NCBI GenBank assembly: GCA_905206455.1
Contig: CAJLHL010000066.1
Span: 1 to 13,403 of the forward strand
Length of the DNA stretch: 13,403 bases
Direction of reading: 5' to 3'
DNA from: an uncultured Eubacteriales bacterium
GTDB taxonomy: Bacteria; Bacillota; Clostridia; Peptostreptococcales; Anaerovoracaceae
Within the stretch, counting starts at the first letter, position 1. Each line of letters begins with the position of its first letter. The notes below the pieces were generated by a model. That model was not told the DNA's origin. It did no database searches and saw only the letters and a list, made by a program, of their open reading frames with translations. This document shows positions 1 through 5,263 of the stretch, piece by piece. Position numbers and translations under genes: made by a program.

Positions 1-198
1 CCGTCAAGCGGGGAGACTGCGCATTTTACGCGGCTTTCGGTTCAAACAATTTACGCGGCTTCAGCCGCAGGGGAAAATGCGATAGCGAAGGGAGATTCTC
101 AACCTGCTGCACTGCCGCAAGAACATCAAGAAAAAGAAGAAAGAGAATCGACCGGAGGAAGAAAGGAAAAGCAGCAGCTGGAAGCAGATAGAAATTGA
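1..198 (+). CDS. C-terminal end of an unidentified protein (partial, start outside window)
   Basis: Reading frame 1 is open from the first base to a TGA at 196-198, giving 65 residues of a protein that starts to the left of the window. The visible part begins with a mixed stretch and becomes a highly charged, Glu/Lys/Gln-rich hydrophilic tail (around EHQEKEERESTGG), the kind of low-complexity end often seen on clostridial proteins. No domain or motif is recognisable, so no function is assigned. A good intrinsic terminator follows at 255-287, which supports a plus-strand gene ending here. Frame 3 is also open to about 190, but its translation is Arg/Cys-rich and unnatural. Certainty is limited because only a short tail can be seen. 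Confidence 0.4.
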   Translation, partial: PSSGETAHFTRLSVQTIYAASAAGENAIAKGDSQPAALPQEHQEKEERESTGGRKEKQQLEADRN

Positions 199-254
199 AG
201 GATGCTTTTTCCTTTCTGTTGCCTGGAGAAATAGGACATTGCCGGTTTTGAGAG

Positions 255-287
255 AAAAGCAGTTCACGAAAGTAGACTGCTTTTTTT
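255..287 (+). terminator. Intrinsic terminator of the upstream gene
   Basis: A perfect 9-bp stem, AAAAGCAGT (255-263) with ACTGCTTTT (276-284), encloses a 12-nt loop. A run of seven T follows at 281-287, partly inside the stem. It lies 57 nt after the stop at 198 and would end the transcript of the gene entering from the left. Confidence 0.75.
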
Positions 288-415
288 GTGAGCGGGAAGC
301 GCGGGTGTCCAAAACGGGACAGCACAGCGAGGGGAACGTCACTTCTATATTTAAAAAGAGAGACCATTTTATCCGATTTGTTTGGAGTGTTTAGCGATCG
401 GCGGGCAGAAGGTAG

Positions 416-444
416 CAGACAGTGTTTGCCGCTTATGGTATAAT
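416..444 (+). promoter_or_regulatory. Sigma-A-type promoter for the AI-2E family transporter gene
   Basis: A perfect TATAAT at 439-444 is preceded by TGG at 436-438, making an extended -10 element. A CAGACA (416-421, four of six matches to TTGACA) lies 17 bp upstream. Transcription would start near 451, about 47 nt before the ATG at 498. A second perfect TATAAT lies at 469-474 with no convincing -35 and is the weaker alternative. Confidence 0.65.
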
Positions 445-497
445 GAATATTCAAAGGCTTCAAAAGGGTATAATAATTGAGAATGGAGTGATGCTTT

Positions 498-1766
498 ATG
501 AGTTTTATCGATGATCCCCGGAAAAGCAGAAAACTTTCACGCTGGCTGATTCGAATTGTGGCTATCTGTCTTGTCATTTATCTGGCATTGAGATATATTG
601 ATGTGATAGGTGACGCGGCGTTGTCTGTAGCGGATTTGTTTTCTCCTCTGATTCTGGGTGTGATTCTCGCTATGATTTTAAATGTGGCGTTGCGTCCGAT
701 TGAGCGGATTCTGTTTGCCAGAACAAATAATCCGCGGCTGAAGAAAATGAGACGGCCGTTGGCGGTAGTGATATCGGTTCTTCTCGTAGCAGGGATTTTT
801 GTTTTTATCGTATGTTTGATTGTTCCCGAACTGATAAACGCCCTCTATGTTATCGCTGAGGGACTGGTAAGCCTGGGAAAAAGCCTGAGTGAATGGAGCA
901 GCAGTATCGCTCTGTCGGATACGGCGGTAGGACGTCTGGCTGAGAGTTTCAATTTTGATTTCGGTTCATTGCAGCAAAAGGTCATGGACTGGATCACGAC
1001 TGCTGGCCCGAAAATAGCGGCGCAGGCGGCGGACGCTTTTGGAGGAATCGGTTCCGGTATTTTTAATTTTGTAGTAGGTTTAGTATTTTCTATCTACATT
1101 TTGCTCGATAAAGAAAATTTGAAAAAGCAGGCTCAGCGTCTGATTCAGGTTTGGCTTCCGAAAAAAAGTTCGGATGTGATCATCCACGTGGCGAGTGTAT
1201 CGAATGTCACTTTTCGGTCTTTTGTTATGGGGCAGACGACAGAAGCTGTTATTTTGGGAACACTGTGCGCCATCGGCATGTTGATTCTGCAGATTCCATA
1301 TGCGGCGATGATCGGAGCTCTGATCGGGGTTACAGCATTAATTCCTATCTTTGGAGCTCTGATCGGAACAGTAATCGGAGCTGTTATGATTTTATCCGAA
1401 GAGCCGTTTAAGGCGGTTGTTTTTGTCATTTTCCTGCTGATTCTTCAGCAGATCGAAGGCAATGTAATTTATCCGAAAGTCGTAGGGGCTAAGATCGGGC
1501 TGCCGGGTATGTGGGTATTGGCGGCTGTAACCGTCGGAGGCAGTCTTGCAGGGGTGCTGGGGATGTTATTAGGAGTTCCTGCCTTTTCTGTAATTTATAC
1601 CCTGATTAATGAAGCTACTGATCTGAAAGAAAAGCAGCTTAAAGAAGAGGAATCGGATACTGTCTCCGTTTCGAAAGACAATATGTGGATCAGAACGGAT
1701 ACTGCAATGCGTCCGGGGGCTATCTCCTCCGGCAGTACCGGGCCGGAAGAGCATGACAAAGAATAA
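498..1766 (+). CDS. AI-2E family transporter (PerM/TqsA/YdiK-like membrane protein)
   Basis: A 422-residue polytopic membrane protein of the AI-2E transporter family (PF01594). Family members are linked to export of autoinducer-2 (TqsA) or to ion/proton antiport; the substrate here cannot be read from sequence. Hydrophobic segments lie near residues 16-36, 48-65, 88-109, 186-204, 247-265, 268-298, 305-318 and 337-372. The family pattern is clear: IVPELINAL at 108-116, the central SFVMGQ at 241-246, two GALIG helix motifs at 273-277 and 286-290, and the late block GNVIYPKVVGAKIGLPG at 321-337. Residues 373-422 form a hydrophilic, acidic tail. The start is the ATG 9 nt after GGAG (485-488). The gene is monocistronic, between its own promoter and a terminator at 1808. 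Assignment to the family is secure; specific function is not. Confidence 0.93.
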   Translation: MSFIDDPRKSRKLSRWLIRIVAICLVIYLALRYIDVIGDAALSVADLFSPLILGVILAMILNVALRPIERILFARTNNPRLKKMRRPLAVVISVLLVAGIFVFIVCLIVPELINALYVIAEGLVSLGKSLSEWSSSIALSDTAVGRLAESFNFDFGSLQQKVMDWITTAGPKIAAQAADAFGGIGSGIFNFVVGLVFSIYILLDKENLKKQAQRLIQVWLPKKSSDVIIHVASVSNVTFRSFVMGQTTEAVILGTLCAIGMLILQIPYAAMIGALIGVTALIPIFGALIGTVIGAVMILSEEPFKAVVFVIFLLILQQIEGNVIYPKVVGAKIGLPGMWVLAAVTVGGSLAGVLGMLLGVPAFSVIYTLINEATDLKEKQLKEEESDTVSVSKDNMWIRTDTAMRPGAISSGSTGPEEHDKE

Positions 1767-1807
1767 TTGGAATGAGAAGAATGATGGTCAGGTTGAGATT
1801 TTTTATG

Positions 1808-1835
1808 GACTTCGGTAGATCCGAAGTCTTTTTTT
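1808..1835 (+). terminator. Intrinsic terminator after the AI-2E family transporter gene
   Basis: A perfect 8-bp stem, GACTTCGG (1808-1815) with CCGAAGTC (1821-1828), closes a TAGAT loop. It is followed directly by seven T (1829-1835). It lies 41 nt after the stop codon. Confidence 0.9.
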
Positions 1836-2120
1836 GTGTTCATCTATGCTGAATAAAGGGGAGAATTTCTTATCTCATTTTAATGATATTTATTTTTACG
1901 AAATTTTCGAAATACTCTTTGGAAAAAAGAAAATCGAGTTATCTTTAGTCTGAAATTTTTTTGTATATCTGATAAAACCGTAATAGGAGATAAATCGTGT
2001 CAGCTAAATATTGTAAAATTACTTCAAAAATAGAGTATTGACTTATATGGTGAATTTCTATTTGAATGAATAGAGCTCGTTGTTACAGCAGATGAACTGC
2101 AATGGATAGATTTTAATTTT
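1836..2120. other. AT-rich intergenic region upstream of the sigma factor gene
   Basis: No credible reading frame was found in these 285 bases. Overlapping short palindromes (CGAAA-T-TTTCG at 1899-1909 and TTTCGAAA at 1905-1912) could be a protein-binding site. A possible promoter lies at 2038-2067. No riboswitch or RNA gene was recognised. Confidence 0.5.
2038..2067 (+). promoter_or_regulatory. Possible promoter of the sigma factor operon
   Basis: TTGACT (2038-2043, five of six matches to the -35 consensus) is followed after 18 bp by TTGAAT (2062-2067, four of six to the -10 consensus). The start point would be near 2074, 47 nt before the ATG. The -10 is weak, so this is tentative. A self-recognised ECF promoter could not be identified. 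Confidence 0.3.
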
Positions 2121-2720
2121 ATGAGTATAAATACATTAATTGGAAAAGCAAGAGAAAAATATAGTGGAAGCCGTGATGATACGACGGATGATTCTTGGAA
2201 GCGTGCCTTTTTTGAAGAAAAAATCCTTCCTCATTATAAAGGTTTGTATTACTATTCTCTTAAGGTATTGAAAAACAAGACTGCAGCGGAAGATGTAGTC
2301 CAGACTACGCTTGAACGGGCATGGAAAAATCTGGATCAGTTGAAATATCCCGAGCGCGTGAAATCATGGCTGTTCACAATTGCGAGAAATGAAATGCGTA
2401 CAGCGCTGAGCCGGAGGTATACGCGGATTGAACTTGAGTTTTCTGATGAATTGATATCGAAGATTGAAATTCAGACAGTTCAGCAGGATATTCTCGAAGT
2501 TCTTGTCAAAGAAGAGGAACGTAAAAATATCTGTGAAGCGGTCAGCCGTCTGCCTGAAAAATATCGTATTTTGATTGAGTTGAGATATTATTGGAGTTTC
2601 AGTGAAAAGGAGATTGCTGAGATCACGGGATTGAAATATAGTACGGCAAGAGTTTATGTTCACAGGGCGCTGAAAATGCTTTTAGACATTTACAATGAAA
2701 TCGATCGGGAGGGGGTGTGA
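2121..2720 (+). CDS. Sigma-70 family RNA polymerase sigma factor (ECF-like)
   Basis: A 199-residue alternative sigma factor. Region 2 spans about residues 27-96: FEEKILPHYKGLYYYSLKVL, then the core-binding AAEDVVQTTLERAWKN at 55-70 and KSWLFTIARN at 81-90. Region 4 spans about 135-190, with the LPEKYRILIELRYYWSFSEKEIAE start and an HTH in TGLKYSTARVYVHRALKML. The region between is short, as in ECF factors. The gene would direct polymerase to a small regulon in response to an envelope signal, which is an inference from its partner 8 nt downstream. The start has no good Shine-Dalgarno; only GGAT at 2104-2107 is near. The frame stays open upstream to 2070 but offers no ATG, GTG or TTG, so 2121 is the most likely start. 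Confidence 0.9.
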   Translation: MSINTLIGKAREKYSGSRDDTTDDSWKRAFFEEKILPHYKGLYYYSLKVLKNKTAAEDVVQTTLERAWKNLDQLKYPERVKSWLFTIARNEMRTALSRRYTRIELEFSDELISKIEIQTVQQDILEVLVKEEERKNICEAVSRLPEKYRILIELRYYWSFSEKEIAEITGLKYSTARVYVHRALKMLLDIYNEIDREGV

Positions 2721-2728
2721 GTTCATAG

Positions 2729-3514
2729 ATGAGAAATGATTTCACGAAACGCGAATGCCGGATTCAGGAACAGATGGCGGAGGTTTTTCAGCGGATGGCG
2801 GAGGATTCTACCATAGAATTTCCAAAACCGGATCTCTCGTTTATGGAAGAAGGTACAGTTCCGGGAGCAGCAGAAGCTGCCGGCGGGGAAAATGAAGTTT
2901 ATCCAAAGCGGCGTTTTGGCTTTTTACGGAGAACGGGCGCGGTATTATGTATTCTCTGTGCGGTATTTGTTGCGTCAAGCGGTTTGGCGGTACTGATCAG
3001 CGATCAGGAGGCGTATGCAGGGAATCCGGTTTTAGAAGTGGTAAATAAAATTATGACCTATATAAAATTTCAAAGTAATGGGAAGATAGATTATAATGAA
3101 GAGCAGTTCCAGAATTTTAATATTATGGAAGAATCAGATCTATATCTGATGAAAGAGCAAACACCAGTATTATTAATTCCTCAAGTGGTGCCGCAGCGAT
3201 ATAAATTTCAGGATTTAGATTTTAGAATATATGATGAAGATATGTATACCTATTCATATACATACATAAATCCTGCAGACTCAAAAGATATCTTGAGGAT
3301 TGACTCAGGAAAACGAAAACAGAATTCTCAAATAACAATTTACGGTGATTACTGGAGAGTAGTTTTGCAGGATAAGAACGCTGAATTGTATTGTAAAAAT
3401 GACTACAGTACCGGTGGAGTGACTGGTATATATATGATAGAAGAACAAATCATTAATATATCAGGGGATTTACAAGAGAGAGAAGTAATTGCTCTTGCAG
3501 ATTCGTTTCAATAA
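2729..3514 (+). CDS. DUF4367-like single-pass membrane protein, probable anti-sigma factor
   Basis: A 261-residue protein with an N-terminal cytoplasmic part (1-68), one transmembrane helix (about 69-91) and an extracellular domain (92-261). The end of the outer domain carries the DUF4367 pattern: GVTGIYMIEEQ at 230-240, INISGDLQ at 242-249 and the terminal EVIALADS. Proteins of this type usually sit beside ECF-type sigma factors and are thought to hold them at the membrane. This gene starts 8 nt after its sigma partner, behind GGAGGGGG (2708-2715). An in-frame TAG at 2726-2728 fixes the ATG at 2729. The cytoplasmic part has no HxxxCxxC zinc anti-sigma motif, so any sigma binding would use another fold. 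Codons become clearly more AT-rich after about 3040. Anti-sigma function is inferred from order and topology. Confidence 0.75.
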   Translation: MRNDFTKRECRIQEQMAEVFQRMAEDSTIEFPKPDLSFMEEGTVPGAAEAAGGENEVYPKRRFGFLRRTGAVLCILCAVFVASSGLAVLISDQEAYAGNPVLEVVNKIMTYIKFQSNGKIDYNEEQFQNFNIMEESDLYLMKEQTPVLLIPQVVPQRYKFQDLDFRIYDEDMYTYSYTYINPADSKDILRIDSGKRKQNSQITIYGDYWRVVLQDKNAELYCKNDYSTGGVTGIYMIEEQIINISGDLQEREVIALADSFQ

Positions 3515-3532
3515 TAAACTGCAAGAAAAATA

Positions 3533-3575
3533 AAATTAGGTACCATCTTTATACAAGATGGTACCTAATTTATTT
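3533..3575. terminator. Bidirectional intrinsic terminator between convergent genes
   Basis: A perfect 17-bp inverted repeat (3533-3549 with 3555-3571) closes a TATAC loop. It has an A-rich left flank (3526-3535) and a T-rich right flank (3569-3575), so it can act in both directions. It lies between the stop of the anti-sigma-like gene (3514) and the stop of the secreted protein gene (3574). Confidence 0.9.
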
Positions 3576-4014
3576 AATTCAGAGACTCATATGTGCCGCT
3601 GGTTTGAACGATACCGTTGCAGTTTGCAGTTACTTCTACTTTTACACGATAAGTTTTAAATGCTGAAAGATCGAATGTGTGAGAGTAATAAAGTGACGAT
3701 TTATTAGGAGCGTAGGAAGAATAAGACGGCCCCGGTGAGTTTACGTATTTGCCGCTGGAAGAGTCGTATTCCTGAAGTGTGATTTTAATTTTGATATACT
3801 CTACATTTCCCGATGCTGAAGCGTAGACTGTCGCAATTCCTTTTGTAAGACCTGACGGAGTAAAAGTGACAGTAACTGTGTTAATCTGCCGTGCTTCTGC
3901 GTCCTGCGCTGCTGCGGCGCTTTCTGAGGATGCGGCAAATGCCGGGATCGTATTGAGGATGAGGGCAAAGAGCAGCAACGGAACCAGAATAAATTTAGAT
4001 TTTTTCATTTTCAT
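3574..4014 (-). CDS. Small secreted protein of unknown function
   Basis: A 146-residue protein that I do not recognise by family. It has a clear Sec signal peptide: basic MKMKKSK, a hydrophobic core at 8-22, and a likely cleavage after AFA (residues 25-27). The mature part of about 119 residues starts with an Ala/Glu-rich linker. It continues with alternating polar and hydrophobic residues (TVTVTFTPSG, EYIKIKITLQEYD, YRVKVEVTANCNG) that suggest a beta-sandwich or Ig-like domain. There is one Cys (132), no LPXTG sorting signal and no lipobox, so it is probably released. The first ATG (4014) has an excellent AGGAGGT at 4024-4030 with 9-nt spacing; a second ATG two codons in is possible. It has its own strong promoter and is convergent with the sigma operon. 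Confidence 0.8.
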   Translation of the reverse strand: MKMKKSKFILVPLLLFALILNTIPAFAASSESAAAAQDAEARQINTVTVTFTPSGLTKGIATVYASASGNVEYIKIKITLQEYDSSSGKYVNSPGPSYSSYAPNKSSLYYSHTFDLSAFKTYRVKVEVTANCNGIVQTSGTYESLN

Positions 4015-4149
4015 ATTTTTTGTACCTCCTGAAATTAAAATAATGTGTTGAAGATCGGTTTTCTATGATCTCGCAAATGCAGCTGTAAGACCTGTGGAGA
4101 CACCGGATTGTTGCACTGATATGGAAAGGACTCGTCCCATTTAGAAAAA

Positions 4150-4179
4150 ATTATAACTTTTAAGAAATTAACATGTCAT
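4150..4179 (-). promoter_or_regulatory. Strong promoter of the small secreted protein gene
   Basis: On the minus strand ATGACA (4179-4174, five of six to TTGACA) is followed after 18 bp by a perfect TATAAT (4155-4150). Transcription would start near 4143, giving a leader of about 130 nt before the ATG at 4014. Confidence 0.7.
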
Positions 4180-4258
4180 TTTTTGTAGAAATGTGTAACA
4201 TTTTTCCGCCTTCTGCGTCTAATGAAAGACAATGCTTAAAGGAAGGAGGCGGACTATT

Positions 4259-4963
4259 TTGAGAAAACTGTTTATTTGTCTGAAATCGCTGATTGCGGCG
4301 CCTGTTATGCTGGTGATCGCTTATCTGCTTTCTCTTCCATTTTATTATTTTGCGTTGACGTGGCAGGGCGGCAGCCGCGTTTCGCTGCTGGAGAACTTCT
4401 TTGTATTGGCATGGGCTGTAGTTGGATTTGTTGCCTTTCGCTGGTTGGATCGTATTTTTCGAGACGATGGATCGGGGGATCTCTATCTGTGGTCTTCTAT
4501 TCTTGTGGTGATGGCTATAGTATTATTTTTTCGAGGAAACGGCTCCTATGCTGTCAATCTGGGGAGAAAATTATATCCGGAAGGAATAAGATATAAGAGT
4601 ATGCTTTCATTTGAAGAGGGCGTCGGCTGGGAGGAATTTGCGGATCTGATGAAATTCTCATCTGTCTACATTACTATTTATGAAGCGGCGTTCTGTTTTC
4701 TTCTGGCGATGTTCATTCGCTCTGTATGGAATCAGAGGATGCCGCCGTATATTACAAAGATGAAGCTGAATTACTATGAGTGGATTGACCGGGTGAAAGA
4801 AGAGGAACCGAAGGAAAAAAGGAAGGGGAATCGAAGAAAGACGGGGAGATCGGAAAAATTTTCTTTTGTCCAAGAGAGAAACGGAAGGGAAAATAAGCTT
4901 TTCGGCAAAGAACGGCGAATATATATTATTAAAAAAGATTGGAGTAAGGACCGAAGAGTATAA
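4259..4963 (+). CDS. Membrane protein of unknown function with a basic C-terminal tail
   Basis: A 234-residue protein that I cannot assign to a family. Four hydrophobic helices are predicted near residues 10-33, 43-62, 76-92 and 134-155. A soluble loop between the third and fourth holds YPEGIRYKSMLSFEEGVGWEEF. The last 75 residues are hydrophilic and strongly basic (KEKRKGNRRKTGR, then ERRIYIIKKDWSKDRRV) and probably lie in the cytoplasm. I chose the TTG at 4259 because AAGGAGG (4243-4249) lies 9 nt upstream of it. An in-frame ATG at 4232 would add nine residues (MLKGRRRTI), but that start has only a weak GAAAG before it, and the strong Shine-Dalgarno would then fall inside the gene. It is a single-gene unit, divergent from the secreted protein gene and convergent with copA. 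Confidence 0.72.
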   Translation: MRKLFICLKSLIAAPVMLVIAYLLSLPFYYFALTWQGGSRVSLLENFFVLAWAVVGFVAFRWLDRIFRDDGSGDLYLWSSILVVMAIVLFFRGNGSYAVNLGRKLYPEGIRYKSMLSFEEGVGWEEFADLMKFSSVYITIYEAAFCFLLAMFIRSVWNQRMPPYITKMKLNYYEWIDRVKEEEPKEKRKGNRRKTGRSEKFSFVQERNGRENKLFGKERRIYIIKKDWSKDRRV

Positions 4964-4983
4964 ATTTCGGATCTTAGAGCAGA

Positions 4984-5027
4984 AGAGAGGAGCGCGATTA
5001 CAGATAAATCTCGTTCCTCTCTCTTTT
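4984..5027 (+). terminator. Intrinsic terminator between convergent genes
   Basis: A 16-position stem (4984-4999 with 5007-5022, one C-U mismatch and one G-U pair) closes a 7-nt loop and is followed by TTTT at 5024-5027. It serves the membrane protein gene. It may also stop the copA transcript from the other side, although the minus-strand T-run is poor. Confidence 0.8.
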
Positions 5028-5035
5028 AATGTTTT

Positions 5036-5263
5036 TTAGCGGGTAACATTCAGGACTTTATACCCTTCTTCTTCTACTGCCCTGATGAGCTTTTCATCGG
5101 GTACGTCTGCGGAAAGGGTAAGGCTGGCTGTATTTTTTTCGTGGTCTACATCTGCCTGCACTCCTTCAATCGCATCGAGGGCCTGGCGTACATGCCTCTC
5201 ACAGTTATGGCACATCATACCTTCGATTTCCATTACTGCATCATATTTTTTTTCTTCTGACAT
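5036..5263 (-). CDS. Putative nested CopZ-like copper chaperone (internal start within copA)
   Basis: The last 75 codons of copA, starting with Met819, form a complete stand-alone HMA domain. It has a short hydrophilic start (MSEEKKYDAV), the copper-binding GMMCHNC loop and a typical end (EEEGYKVLNVTR). On the minus strand, AAAAGGAGG ends 5 nt before this ATG (5269-5277), which is as strong as the initiation sites of real genes in this window and lies in a codon context that does not require it (linker EKQKEDK). Known CopZ proteins are 65-75 residues and deliver Cu(I) to CopA. Internal initiation is an inference from sequence; the simpler alternative is a relic of a fused copZ gene whose initiation signal has not decayed. 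Confidence 0.45.
   Translation of the reverse strand: MSEEKKYDAVMEIEGMMCHNCERHVRQALDAIEGVQADVDHEKNTASLTLSADVPDEKLIRAVEEEGYKVLNVTR

Noticed and set aside
469..474. Second TATAAT before the transporter gene as main promoter
   Set aside because: It has no -35 at a suitable distance, whereas the TATAAT at 439-444 has an extended -10 and a partial -35.
26..577. Minus-strand open frame of 183 codons across the left edge region
   Set aside because: It crosses the promoter and the start of the transporter gene, its translation is Phe/Ser/Arg-rich with no domain, and a plus-strand terminator lies within it.
4031..4143. Possible riboswitch or hammerhead-like ribozyme in the secreted protein leader
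   Set aside because: I compared it by eye with the c-di-GMP-I, THF and hammerhead cores; the required conserved residues are not present. Only a short hairpin remains.
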